From positions 1 to 62,858 of the forward strand of contig CAJTFE010000028.1 in assembly GCA_910575725.1 (NCBI GenBank): a stretch of 62,858 nt of DNA, written 5' to 3'. The notes beneath the pieces were generated by a model. That model was not told the DNA's origin and did no database searches. It saw nothing but the letters and a program-made list of their open reading frames with translations. Shown here one piece after another: positions 16,646 to 23,840 of this stretch. A program made the position numbers and the translations under genes. Position 1 is the stretch's first letter, and the number at the start of each line of letters is the position of its first letter. Origin of the DNA: Clostridia bacterium (GTDB taxonomy: Bacteria > Bacillota > Clostridia > Lachnospirales > Lachnospiraceae).

Positions 16646-17431
16646 TTATTCAAAAAAGTATAGTTCTTTCATTTTGGCAGAAATGCTGTCGAGGGCTTTG
16701 GGGGATAACTTTATTCCGCTTAAGGTGTCATGATAGCCTTTGGGATTATAGATTCTAAGCTTGCTAATTGTAGTGATTTGTCCAACCAAGGCAAGGCTTC
16801 CATTTTTCATTTTTAGAATTTGCTTTTTCATTTTCTGCAGTAATTTTAAATCTAATTCTAGCTGAGATACTTCTTTTTCATATTGATCGAGAATTGCAGT
16901 AAGCTTTAATTCAGCGGCTTCATCATCAATAAGAGAGTTTTGAAGCAGCTTAATAGTGTTTTGCTTTTCGGTTAATCCTTCAAAAGCTATCTTGGCTGTT
17001 TGATATAGAGAATCATTTTTAAGCTTTATTTTAGTGTAAATTTCATTTCCTAGAGGGACATCATATTTTGTAATGTCATCATTTGATTCGAGAGAGCCTA
17101 AAGGAATAACAGTTATAATTGGAGAATTTAAGGCATTAGCTTTATCTAAAACGACTGCGTAATGTAATCCTCCATGTTCACTTCCTACACGGTAGCCAAA
17201 ATTGACCTGGATCACATCACCACGTTCATAGCGTTTTAGCGAGGAGGGAACAAAAGTTTTCTCTGTATTTAAGTACTTGCAATATGTTTCAATCCAGAAA
17301 CTAAGTATGTCGGCTTTAGCGGAAACTTTTGGATTGTCGTTTGAAATTAAAGCATCTAGTAGTTTGCTCAATTCCTGTAATGCCTTATCTTTATGTTGGT
17401 TTAATTTGTCTTTGGTGAGAATTCTTGCCAT
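16646..17431 (-). CDS. Long PemK/MazF-family toxin-like protein
   Basis: 261 residues, more than twice a classical MazF. The MazF fold lies at about 68-160: RYERGDVIQVNFG, then GSEHGGLHYAVVLDKAN, with ITVIPLGS. MazF-type proteins are ribonucleases cutting mRNA. The N-terminal 65 residues are helical and the C-terminal 100 contain a lysine-rich coiled coil (QLELDLKLLQKMKKQ). No antitoxin gene is adjacent, so it may be a stand-alone regulator, or carry its own antitoxin-like helices. It is a lysogeny-side single gene between two terminators. Confidence 0.75.
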   Translation of the reverse strand: MARILTKDKLNQHKDKALQELSKLLDALISNDNPKVSAKADILSFWIETYCKYLNTEKTFVPSSLKRYERGDVIQVNFGYRVGSEHGGLHYAVVLDKANALNSPIITVIPLGSLESNDDITKYDVPLGNEIYTKIKLKNDSLYQTAKIAFEGLTEKQNTIKLLQNSLIDDEAAELKLTAILDQYEKEVSQLELDLKLLQKMKKQILKMKNGSLALVGQITTISKLRIYNPKGYHDTLSGIKLSPKALDSISAKMKELYFFE

Positions 17432-17522
17432 TATAATATTTCCTTTCTGTAGTTTTTAAATGGTTAGATGGCGACCATAAGGACAACAAATAGCCTAGTG
17501 GGTGCTTTGCCACTATAAAAGA

Positions 17523-17572
17523 AAAGAAGAATCCCCGGACTGTGCGGTAACACGGTTCGGGGATTCTTCTTT
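17523..17572 (-). terminator. Terminator between two minus-strand lysogeny genes
   Basis: AAAGAAGAATCCCCG (17523-17537) pairs exactly with CGGGGATTCTTCTTT (17558-17572). The 15-bp stem ends transcription of the 17659-18246 gene before the MazF-like gene. Confidence 0.85.
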
Positions 17573-17658
17573 GTCCGGATGGACTTGCTATTTCTTTTTT
17601 GTCTATCGGCATTATAGCATATCCAAAAAGGAAAAGCAAGATACCCCGAAAGGTTACA

Positions 17659-18246
17659 TTATTTTTTTATTTGCGCTCTAAGGGTATCAAGTTCTTCTAT
17701 ATCGGAAACAATATCAGCAGCGAGACTTGAAATTTCATCAATAGCAGAAGAATCTCCAAGATTTATATAATTCATAATTTCATGCGCCATATCGTTATAT
17801 GAATTTCCTATTTCAGCAATTTTTTTTGAATATTTTGTTTCGTCAAGAGCGAGAACATCAGATGTAAGTTGTATCATTTGGCTATTGGCCTCTCCCATCT
17901 GGGACATAAATTCATCGGTAGTTATTTCTCCATCTATACAAGTTTGTAAAATGTCCTGATAGCTTTCTCCAAGAGTACTAATTTGTTCGAAGTAACTATC
18001 GGCTTGCTGTATATATTCATCACTTTTCTTTTTAGGAGTCACAGCGTATATTATAGAAAGAGCTATAATTCCCACAATAATTACTGTTACAATGGCTTTC
18101 GGATTGGATTTCTTTTTTAGGTTGCTGTTTTTTTCAGATTTAACTTCCTCTACCCATTTGTATTTCTTTTTGCAGTTGTCGCATAAGCCATAACTTGGAT
18201 CTTTTTTGCTTTGACGGAGGTTACCTCCACATTTTGGGCATTTCAT
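17659..18246 (-). CDS. Zinc-ribbon membrane protein, unknown function
   Basis: 195 residues. The N-terminus MKCPKCGGNL...CDNCKKKY is a four-cysteine zinc ribbon, followed by a lysine-rich stretch, one transmembrane helix at about 50-69 (VTVIIVGIIALSIIYAV), and an acidic helical outer domain of 125 residues. Topology suggests cytoplasmic ribbon and external helices. It lies in the lysogenic-conversion part of the prophage and could alter the host surface or sense something outside. Family not recognised. Confidence 0.7.
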   Translation of the reverse strand: MKCPKCGGNLRQSKKDPSYGLCDNCKKKYKWVEEVKSEKNSNLKKKSNPKAIVTVIIVGIIALSIIYAVTPKKKSDEYIQQADSYFEQISTLGESYQDILQTCIDGEITTDEFMSQMGEANSQMIQLTSDVLALDETKYSKKIAEIGNSYNDMAHEIMNYINLGDSSAIDEISSLAADIVSDIEELDTLRAQIKK

Positions 18247-18388
18247 AACATGTATCTCCTTTGCATATCTTACTATGTTTCATGAAAAGTTTCGATTGCA
18301 ATATTTTCTGTTATGTAGTATCATGGAAAGAGAACAAATGTTCTGATATTTTCTTTTTACCTGGGAACAATAAAACCGAGGTGAAAAG

Positions 18389-18607
18389 ATGAAAATAACT
18401 TATCATATCTATGAATTACGAGTAAATCAAAATATGTCGGTCCGCAAGCTTAGTGAGCTGTCGGGAGTGAGTAAAACACAGATAAATGATATTGAAAATG
18501 GGAAAACACATCCCACAGTGTGGACCATATGCCTTCTTTCCCTGGCGCTTAAAGTATCGCCGTATCAACTCTTCACTCTTGTGTCCGATATACCGGACAA
18601 ATGCTGA
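18389..18607 (+). CDS. Small XRE-family HTH regulator
   Basis: 72 residues: YELRVNQNMSVRKLSELSGVSKTQINDIENGKTHPT is a complete helix-turn-helix core, with only a short tail. Upstream GAGGTGAAAAG gives a good ribosome-binding site. Divergent from the zinc-ribbon gene and followed by a tiny gene, it may control this part of the lysogeny region. Confidence 0.85.
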   Translation: MKITYHIYELRVNQNMSVRKLSELSGVSKTQINDIENGKTHPTVWTICLLSLALKVSPYQLFTLVSDIPDKC

Positions 18608-18680
18608 AAACCTTGCGATTTTATTGTATTTGCTCGTATTTTTGATATGAGAATAATATCGTATTAGGAGGCAAGTACAT

Positions 18681-18791
18681 ATGAGTGGAGAAGATTACAA
18701 AAGAGCAATCAAAAAATTACTTGACCAGCTACAGGATGAGGCATTATTAAGGCGGATATATCTAATGATATTAACAATGATTGGGGGTTAG
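18681..18791 (+). CDS. 36-residue phage protein, unknown
   Basis: MSGEDYKRAIKKLLDQLQDE is followed by a hydrophobic C-terminal helix. The site TAGGAGG lies nine bases before the ATG, supporting translation. Similar tiny helical proteins accompany repressor regions in Clostridia prophages, but I cannot name a function. Confidence 0.6.
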   Translation: MSGEDYKRAIKKLLDQLQDEALLRRIYLMILTMIGG

Positions 18792-18808
18792 TCATATGAC
18801 TGGCCCTT

Positions 18809-19177
18809 TTATATTCCCAAACATTTTCTCATAAATTCTTCTATCACCTTAAGTTTTTCTGGTTCTGTTTCCGCTAAAGTATTTAATGCATTATGTATAA
18901 ATTTGTTATCTGACTTCGAAAGCTTTCCTAATGATATGGAAAATCGATCATCTTCAGAGAGTTTGGTGAACATATTGTCATCGTTGCCTTCGCCGGTTCG
19001 AAGCCATATCTCATTTACACCAAATTCTTTGCATATTAAAAGAATTGTTTGCTCGGAAGGATTATTTTCCCCACTTTCTAATTTAGAAACGGATGTCTTT
19101 CCGATTCCGATTTTCTTTCCAAAATCTTCTTGATTTAGCTGGTATTTTGTTCGTATTTTTTTAATTCTTTCTTTCAA
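18809..19177 (-). CDS. Prophage repressor (XRE/CI-like)
   Basis: 122 residues with an N-terminal HTH (LNQEDFGKKIGIGKTSVSKLES, about 15-36) and the conserved NNPSEQTILLICKEFGVNEIWLRTGEG of phage repressors, then a helical C-terminal tail for dimerisation. No LexA-like protease domain is present. It is divergent from the early operon; the shared 130-base region holds face-to-face promoters and a perfect dyad overlapping both -35 boxes, so it should repress the early genes and itself. Confidence 0.85.
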   Translation of the reverse strand: MKERIKKIRTKYQLNQEDFGKKIGIGKTSVSKLESGENNPSEQTILLICKEFGVNEIWLRTGEGNDDNMFTKLSEDDRFSISLGKLSKSDNKFIHNALNTLAETEPEKLKVIEEFMRKCLGI

Positions 19178-19207
19178 AGCGTCTCTCCTTTCTTACCAGG
19201 TAAGCAA

Positions 19208-19275
19208 ATAATAACATAAGTAGTTCCTTAAGTCAACAAATAAGTGTTGACAAAGTCTATTAAAGGGACTATAGT
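19208..19275. promoter_or_regulatory. Lysogeny switch: divergent promoters sharing one operator
   Basis: Plus strand: TTGACA (19247-19252), 17 bases, TATAGT (19270-19275), driving early genes. Minus strand: TTGACT (19231-19236), 17 bases, TATTAT (19208-19213), driving the repressor. The perfect dyad GTCAACA-N6-TGTTGAC (19232-19251) overlaps both -35 boxes, so bound repressor would affect both. Confidence 0.8.
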
Positions 19276-19310
19276 GTAGATGTAAGGGATTTGGAAAGGA
19301 GGTGAAAGAA

Positions 19311-19481
19311 GTGGCAGAACTCAATATTAACTTAACAGATGATCCATTAAAAAACATTATCCTAATGGCCCCATATTTGGATGAACCAGCACAAAACAGA
19401 GTATTTGGCATGATATGTGGCCTCATAGGATTCAATGGTAATAAAACAGAGCAGAGGGAATTGGGAAAGAAGGTGGTATAG
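19311..19481 (+). CDS. 56-residue early phage protein, GTG start
   Basis: First gene after the early promoter. The GTG start has a strong AAAGGAGGTGA site. The protein (MAELNINLTDDPLKNIILM...) is small with a central helix and a basic tail. It occupies the Cro or excisionase position, but I see no clear DNA-binding motif. It is directly joined to the next gene: stop at 19481, next start at 19482. Confidence 0.6.
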   Translation: MAELNINLTDDPLKNIILMAPYLDEPAQNRVFGMICGLIGFNGNKTEQRELGKKVV

Positions 19482-19925
19482 GTGGGAGATCCCTGGTTTA
19501 AAACTCAAGAAATGAGAGCAGAGAGAGATCGAACAGTAAAGATTTCTTGCAATGAAGTATGCATAAAGGCAGATTCATATATTGCCAAAGAGATTAAGTA
19601 TCAAACAGCTTTGCTTCATCACATTTTTAACAGATTAAATGAAATATCTCTTTCAGAGGAAAAGGGAAACATTTCCTTTACAAATTATTTAATTTCCATG
19701 GTGGGGCAAGAAAAGGCAAAAGAAATTCTGAGTATGACACAACAGGAAAAAGAAAACCGCTTGATCATAATAACAGGCCGACAGGGCCCGACAGGAAAAT
19801 CGGCACTGAAAAGGATACTGAGAAAGCATGGATATTGGGTGCTGGAGCCTTGTGAATGTGTTGAAGTAGTTCTCAATAAAGAACTCCAGCAACCAATTCC
19901 TGATTTTACTTGTTTAGTAGATTAG
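19482..19925 (+). CDS. Early phage protein with P-loop-like motif
   Basis: 147 residues, GTG start immediately after the previous stop, with AAGGTGG as ribosome-binding site. RLIIITGRQGPTGKSALKRI (about residues 94-113) has a beta strand followed by a glycine-rich GxTGKS loop, resembling a nucleotide-binding P-loop, though the spacing is one residue longer than Walker A. The protein ends only 40 residues later, too short for a full NTPase. Its 3' end overlaps the opposing gene by 20 bases. Confidence 0.55.
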   Translation: MGDPWFKTQEMRAERDRTVKISCNEVCIKADSYIAKEIKYQTALLHHIFNRLNEISLSEEKGNISFTNYLISMVGQEKAKEILSMTQQEKENRLIIITGRQGPTGKSALKRILRKHGYWVLEPCECVEVVLNKELQQPIPDFTCLVD

Positions 19926-20202
19926 AGATACCTGGGGACTTTTTAGATATATTAAAAGTCCAATTAATCTGCGATTCATCTTTGGCAACAAATCCGCAGA
20001 GTTTCATAGCCTGTTTAAACATCCCATTTGAGATATAAAAACCATTTGGACTGTTTTCAAAAGCTTCTTTTAAGCCATATGAAGTAGAAGAACATGTAAA
20101 TGATTTGACAGGAAAGAAGTTTTCTTTAATCCAAGCACAGAGTATGGACTGTTGCTCTAGGGTAAGCAAGTCATATTGCTTGGGTAAGTCAGTTTCGTAC
20201 AT
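19906..20202 (-). CDS. 98-residue phage protein on the opposite strand
   Basis: Unknown function. It starts MYETDLPKQYDLLTLEQQSI and contains SPNGFYISNGMFKQAMKLCG. AAAGGAG lies eight bases before the ATG. The gene runs against the early operon and is preceded by a hairpin leader that closely matches that of the 20536-20835 gene, so the two belong to the same regulatory class. Confidence 0.6.
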   Translation of the reverse strand: MYETDLPKQYDLLTLEQQSILCAWIKENFFPVKSFTCSSTSYGLKEAFENSPNGFYISNGMFKQAMKLCGFVAKDESQINWTFNISKKSPGISNLLNK

Positions 20203-20220
20203 ATTTTGTCTCCTTTCTTT

Positions 20221-20246
20221 TGTACTCAGCTACTGCAATAGCCTGT
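20221..20246 (-). promoter_or_regulatory. Leader hairpin A of the opposing phage genes
   Basis: On the minus strand ACAGGCTA-TTGCAG-TAGCTGAGTACA, about 20 bases before the start codon of 19906-20202. TATGAT lies just upstream. It matches leader B at 20854-20879 in sequence and in pairing, with an A:T pair where B has C:G. Confidence 0.55.
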
Positions 20247-20310
20247 ACAAGAATCATACCACAGAAAGGAAGAACAAGGAAAGATATTTAGCAGGAAGGA
20301 GGTGAAGTAG

Positions 20311-20547
20311 ATGAAGATATCTGAAGCTGTGCAGTTGGCCATGAAAAATGGCAAGTATATTCAGAGGGAAACCATAGAAGGAACAATTGGTTCTTCTTTT
20401 CATCCAACAAAGATAAAGCCAACAAATTCTTATGGTTTTTGTATTGTTTATACATTCGATGAGAAAGGAAATGAGATCCACCACTGCAAGAATTGGAATC
20501 CGTCAGCGGAGGATCTCATGGCTGATGATTGGGTATTAACCGATTAG
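20311..20547 (+). CDS. Tad2-like (DUF2829) anti-Thoeris candidate
   Basis: 78 residues. MKISEAVQLAMKNGKYIQRE and the ending NWNPSAEDLMADDWVLTD fit the DUF2829 family, whose N-terminus is F-EAL---K-GK-V-R and C-terminus W-PS--DLLA-DWE. Members named Tad2 are sponges that bind the signalling molecules made by Thoeris TIR proteins and so protect phages. The match is by eye. An AGGAAGGAGGTGAAG site precedes the ATG. Its end overlaps the converging gene by 12 bases. Confidence 0.6.
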   Translation: MKISEAVQLAMKNGKYIQRETIEGTIGSSFHPTKIKPTNSYGFCIVYTFDEKGNEIHHCKNWNPSAEDLMADDWVLTD

Positions 20548-20835
20548 AGATTTTACTTCTTTAATACAGTCATATCCCTTTTTAAACAAGGTATCCTCTT
20601 GACATGTTTGTATCCCTTTTGCGGATAGAAAAGTCATGTAGGCAATGCCATCAGCAGGCTGAATGGTAACTAGGTTGTCATCACTAAGCAGATACAAGCA
20701 TTTGGTAATGGTGTCATCTGAAATATCGGGGAAAATGTTTCTGAAATAGTCAAAGTCGAAAGAGTCTTTATCAGATTCAGAATATGATGTAACCATTGAC
20801 TTTAATGCTTTGTTAGCCATTTTTTGAATTTTCAT
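20536..20835 (-). CDS. Winged-helix-like phage protein on the opposite strand
   Basis: 99 residues: FDYFRNIFPDISDDTITKCLYLLSDDNLVTIQPADG resembles a winged helix (helix-turn-helix then a strand pair). Function unknown. AAGGAGG lies close to the ATG. It converges with the Tad2-like gene with a 12-base overlap and carries leader hairpin B. Confidence 0.6.
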   Translation of the reverse strand: MKIQKMANKALKSMVTSYSESDKDSFDFDYFRNIFPDISDDTITKCLYLLSDDNLVTIQPADGIAYMTFLSAKGIQTCQEDTLFKKGYDCIKEVKSLIG

Positions 20836-20853
20836 AAGGCATCCTCCTTTCTA

Positions 20854-20879
20854 TGTACTCGGCTCTGGCAGGAGCCTGT
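20854..20879 (-). promoter_or_regulatory. Leader hairpin B of the opposing phage genes
   Basis: On the minus strand ACAGGCTC-CTGCCA-GAGCCGAGTACA before the 20536-20835 gene; TATACT lies just upstream. The stem GGCTC:GAGCC replaces GGCTA:TAGCT of leader A, so the change in one arm is matched in the other. Confidence 0.55.
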
Positions 20880-20991
20880 AGGGAAAGTATAGCATGACTT
20901 AAGAATAAAGCGAAGAAATATAGGATTACATTTTATGACAGATTCAAACAGAGCATCTAAGAAGAGAATGTTTTTTTATCTGTCAAAGCAT

Positions 20992-21010
20992 AAAGGCCCT
21001 TCGGGGCTTT
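20992..21010 (+). repeat. Hairpin abutting the tRNA-like gene
   Basis: AAAGGCCC-TTC-GGGGCTTT ends exactly one base before the tRNA-like sequence. It could end upstream transcription or help 5' processing. Confidence 0.5.
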
Positions 21011-21086
21011 GGAGTCATAGCTCAACAGGCAGAGCATCAGTCCTCCCCCAAATCACTGAATCCGGGTTCGAGTCCCGGTGGCTCCA
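21011..21086 (+). tRNA. tRNA-like gene with enlarged anticodon loop
   Basis: Acceptor arms GGAGTCA (21011-21017) and TGGCTCC (21079-21085) pair; the D arm GCTC/GAGC and the T arm CCGGG-TTCGAGT-CCCGG are canonical, with GTTCGAGTCC. The anticodon stem TCAGT/ACTGA closes a loop of 13 bases (CCTCCCCCAAATC), not 7, and only two bases separate it from the T arm. If the T at 21044 is U33, the anticodon would be CCC (glycine), but this is uncertain. No CCA is encoded. It is either an aberrant phage tRNA or a decaying one. Confidence 0.6.
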
Positions 21087-21160
21087 TTACAGATGCGCAA
21101 CTGTAAAGATGTACAACCAGTAATACATATAATTAAATAAAAAAGGAAAGGGGCAGCAAT

Positions 21161-21280
21161 ATGGAAGGATTGGATATACAGAAAGCAGTAGATCTTCTCG
21201 CAGAGCTCCTGGGAGAACAAGAGGGGTATGATATTAAGATCATACTGAAACCGAAAGAGGAGCAAGAGGCCACAGCATAA
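21161..21280 (+). CDS. 39-residue acidic phage protein
   Basis: MEGLDIQKAVDLLAELLGEQ then a lysine/glutamate-rich tail. The site GGAAAGGGG lies before the ATG. Unknown; too small to classify. Confidence 0.55.
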   Translation: MEGLDIQKAVDLLAELLGEQEGYDIKIILKPKEEQEATA

Positions 21281-21305
21281 GTGGCCGGAAAGGACAAGCT
21301 GAGAA

Positions 21306-21620
21306 ATGTGTGGTGAAAAGAGGAGCTATTTGAATGGCTTAGTATATGACCTATTGCCGAAGGAGCGGATTTTGGCCGGATTTATCAAGTATTACGTTCT
21401 AAATGGTCAGTCACTGGTACACCTGCAGTCTGACATTGCTCTAATTTCCTGGCCGGTGGCAGCAGGGGAAGCGGCAAAGCGAGTAGTGAGAGAACTGGAG
21501 ATATTTGCGGAGGAGAGGCTTCCGCATGATTGCCCAGTTCCGAAGGGCTCCATGACATTTGCGGAAATGTTGGGTAAACAACCAATAATGACAGAGCTGG
21601 CTCCGGAGGATAAGCAATAA
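21306..21620 (+). CDS. 104-residue phage protein, unknown
   Basis: The sequence (SYLNGLVYDLLPKERILAGF...) is helical with a proline-rich end MTELAPEDKQ. AAAGGAC lies upstream of the ATG. It follows the small gene by 25 bases, in the early operon. No motif recognised. Confidence 0.55.
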   Translation: MCGEKRSYLNGLVYDLLPKERILAGFIKYYVLNGQSLVHLQSDIALISWPVAAGEAAKRVVRELEIFAEERLPHDCPVPKGSMTFAEMLGKQPIMTELAPEDKQ

Positions 21621-21714
21621 ATTTTTAACGTAATAAAATAAGCCCCATGCCTGGAAGCAGAAAGGGCCTATCTGAAACTTAATCCAATTATAGCAGAAAA
21701 GGAGGGAATTGTGA

Positions 21715-21933
21715 ATGTCTTTTTATAAGGTGTGCTCTTTCTGCGGTGCTTATTTAGATCCGGATGAGAAATGTGATTGTCAGAAGGCGAGGGGTGAATC
21801 AGATGGAAGTGGAGATTATGCAGGCAGAGGTGAGGAACGGCAGTACAGAAATTCGGGCGAGGGCAGCAGGAACCCGGTTGAAGGAGGCTTTGGAACGCAA
21901 GAGCAGCAGGAGAGCAGAGCTGACAGTTTTTGA
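21715..21933 (+). CDS. Small CxxC zinc-binding phage protein overlapping the HNH gene
   Basis: 72 residues. The first 22 (YKVCSFCGAYLDPDEKCDC) form a four-cysteine zinc knuckle seen in many small Clostridia phage proteins; the rest is low-complexity serine/glycine/glutamate. AAAGGAGG precedes the ATG. It overlaps the next gene by 131 bases in another frame, which is unusual; either overlap is real or an original stop was lost and the tail is spurious. Confidence 0.5.
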   Translation: MSFYKVCSFCGAYLDPDEKCDCQKARGESDGSGDYAGRGEERQYRNSGEGSRNPVEGGFGTQEQQESRADSF

Positions 21934-22453
21934 TGGGCGCTCTATAACTTCAGAGCAGAGGAAAAAGATCTATGCCATGATAGGGGATATTTCTGCATGG
22001 ACGGGTTACTATCCGGATGAACTGAAAGAACGGATGAAGTGTTTGTATATAGAAAAGACAGGGAAAGAGATGTTCAGCCTGGCCTCATGCTCTATTGATA
22101 CGGCCAGACAGTTTTTGGATATTATTATTGATTTTGCTCTGGAAAATAGTATTCCTCTCCGGGAGAGTGGTATTGAGAGGACAGGAGATATATTTAATTA
22201 CTTAGTGAGCTGCATTTATCATAAAAAATGTTGTATTTGCGGCAGACCGGCAGATATACACCACTTGGATGCAATTGGCATGGGACATGACCGGATGAAC
22301 TATGACGACAGTGAAAATGAGATTATTGCGCTTTGCCGGAAACATCATACTATGGCCCATGCCAGAGGCAGGGAATCGTTTTGCAGCCTGTATCATGTGT
22401 TTGGTGTGCCAAAAATGTCAATAGAGGCATCTTACCAAAGAATTTTTTTGTGA
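21803..22453 (+). CDS. Putative HNH nuclease (phage recombination type)
   Basis: 216 residues from ATG 21803 (MEVEIMQAEV), chosen because GCGAGGGGTGA lies just before it. The central part (ELTVFDGRSITSEQRKKIYAM...) and the C-terminal HNH core (CCICGRPADIHHLDAIGMG, then ALCRKHHTMAH) match the putative HNHc nuclease found near phage replication genes, probably a single-strand annealing or recombination accessory. The zinc cysteines and catalytic HH are present. Confidence 0.8.
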   Translation: MEVEIMQAEVRNGSTEIRARAAGTRLKEALERKSSRRAELTVFDGRSITSEQRKKIYAMIGDISAWTGYYPDELKERMKCLYIEKTGKEMFSLASCSIDTARQFLDIIIDFALENSIPLRESGIERTGDIFNYLVSCIYHKKCCICGRPADIHHLDAIGMGHDRMNYDDSENEIIALCRKHHTMAHARGRESFCSLYHVFGVPKMSIEASYQRIFL

Positions 22454-22468
22454 AAGAAGGAACGGTGC

Positions 22469-22654
22469 ATGGAAAGGATTGAGCAAAAGGACAAGCACGG
22501 ATTTAAGCTGAAAGCAGAGCAGAGAAAGGGGCTGCTCATTATATTAGGCCGAAAACGAGACTGGAAGACCCGGAGGGCAAGAGAGGAATTTAGAAGGCCG
22601 GCATTCGAAGGGACTGTTTTGGAACCGGGGTGTAAGTTAAAAAAGATTGATTAA
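22469..22654 (+). CDS. 61-residue basic phage protein
   Basis: Very lysine/arginine-rich (LIILGRKRDWKTRRAREEF). GAAAGAAGGAA precedes the ATG and only 15 bases separate it from the HNH gene. Possibly nucleic-acid binding; family unknown. Confidence 0.5.
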   Translation: MERIEQKDKHGFKLKAEQRKGLLIILGRKRDWKTRRAREEFRRPAFEGTVLEPGCKLKKID

Positions 22655-22695
22655 GAGCAGGGAAGAAGACAGTAATAAAGAATTAAGAGGAATGT

Positions 22696-23490
22696 ATGAG
22701 AGCAATAATGAAATACCCTGGCAGTAAGTGGAGCATTGCAAAATGGATCATAGATTTTTTTCCAGAGCATCACTCATACCTGGAACCTTTCTTAGGTTCC
22801 GGAGCCGTCCTTTTTAATAAACCGAGAAGCCGTATAGAAACTGTAAATGATTTAGATGGCAATGTGGTGAATCTGTTCGAGTGGATTAAGAAGGATCCGG
22901 AGAAGCTGGCGCATGAGATTTATTATACACCTTATGCCCGGCAGGTTTATGAGGATGCTTTTGCTATGGTGCCGGAGGACAGTTTTGAGAGGGCGGTCAA
23001 TTTTTATATCCGGTTAAATATGGGTCATGGATTCCGCACAAATGGCGAAAAAGTAGGCTGGAAGAATGACGTACAAGGCCGGGAGCGTGCCTATGCATCA
23101 CAAGACTGGTGTAATTTTCCGCAAAAGATTATGCAGGCCGCTGAACGGCTCCGGGGAGTGCAGATTGAGAATCGGCCAGCTGTGGAGCTGATAGAAAGAT
23201 TTAATTATTCCAATGTGCTTGTCTATCTAGATCCTCCTTATGTGCTCAGCACCAGACATGGCAAACAGTACAGATATGAGCTGGACGATAAAGGGCAGAT
23301 TGATCTGATGGATGCAGCGCTGGCACACAAAGGGCCGCTACTGATATCTGGTTATGACAATGAGTTGTACAATGACCGCCTGCAGGGCTGGCACCGGGAA
23401 GAGACTACTTGTTACTCGCAGATATGTATAAAAAAACGGGAAATATTGTGGATGAACTTTGAACCAGAGAGGCAATTGAGCTTGTTTTAG
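22696..23490 (+). CDS. Dam-family DNA N6-adenine methyltransferase
   Basis: 264 residues. MKYPGSKWSIAKWI opens with the SAM-binding motif of D12-class enzymes, followed by YLEPFLGSGAVLFNK (motif I) and NVLVYLDPPYVLS (catalytic DPPY). It methylates adenine in a short site, perhaps GATC-like. No restriction nuclease is adjacent, so it is an orphan phage methyltransferase, probably against host restriction or for regulation. Confidence 0.9.
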   Translation: MRAIMKYPGSKWSIAKWIIDFFPEHHSYLEPFLGSGAVLFNKPRSRIETVNDLDGNVVNLFEWIKKDPEKLAHEIYYTPYARQVYEDAFAMVPEDSFERAVNFYIRLNMGHGFRTNGEKVGWKNDVQGRERAYASQDWCNFPQKIMQAAERLRGVQIENRPAVELIERFNYSNVLVYLDPPYVLSTRHGKQYRYELDDKGQIDLMDAALAHKGPLLISGYDNELYNDRLQGWHREETTCYSQICIKKREILWMNFEPERQLSLF

Positions 23491-23500
23491 GACAAATAGA

Positions 23501-23544
23501 TAGCTCCTTTATGTATACAACCTTCCGGTATCATAAAGGAGCTA
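23501..23544 (+). repeat. 13-bp stem-loop after the Dam gene
   Basis: TAGCTCCTTTATG (23501-23513) pairs exactly with CATAAAGGAGCTA (23532-23544) around 18 bases. No T run follows, so it may protect the transcript end. The rest of 23545-23640 is AT-rich without genes. Confidence 0.55.
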
Positions 23545-23676
23545 CCAAGGTCACGTTCATTCTGCAACCAAATAGCGACAACCAAATGTTAACATATAGT
23601 TGCATATGTTGTCAACAAATGATGACGCATTTTGGGGAAATTAGGATCTAGGCTATTAGGCCAGAAAGGTGGAAAT

Positions 23677-23814
23677 ATGGATAATAGGATGAAAACAATT
23701 ACTTTGACAGGAAAAGTGGAATTTCAAAAAAAGAAAGACATTTTTGAGGCGGAGAGGAACAGACGGATGCTTGCATATAACCATGCCATGAAAAGGTTGG
23801 TTTGTAATGCTTAG
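23677..23814 (+). CDS. 45-residue cassette protein
   Basis: MDNRMKTITLTGKVEFQKKK, basic, ending RLVCNA; unknown. GAAAGGTGG gives the start at 23677. First cassette of the array; its TAG stop lies in the motif at 23810. Confidence 0.5.
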   Translation: MDNRMKTITLTGKVEFQKKKDIFEAERNRRMLAYNHAMKRLVCNA

Positions 23815-23840
23815 GGCTTAGGCCAATAGGAGGGCGATAT

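Noticed and set aside
18681..18791. Antitoxin partner for the MazF-like protein
   Set aside because: It is on the other strand more than 1 kb away with a separate regulator between; no support for pairing.
20935..21123. Open frame running through the tRNA-like gene
   Set aside because: Its second half is the translated tRNA; no ribosome-binding site and no family-like features before it.
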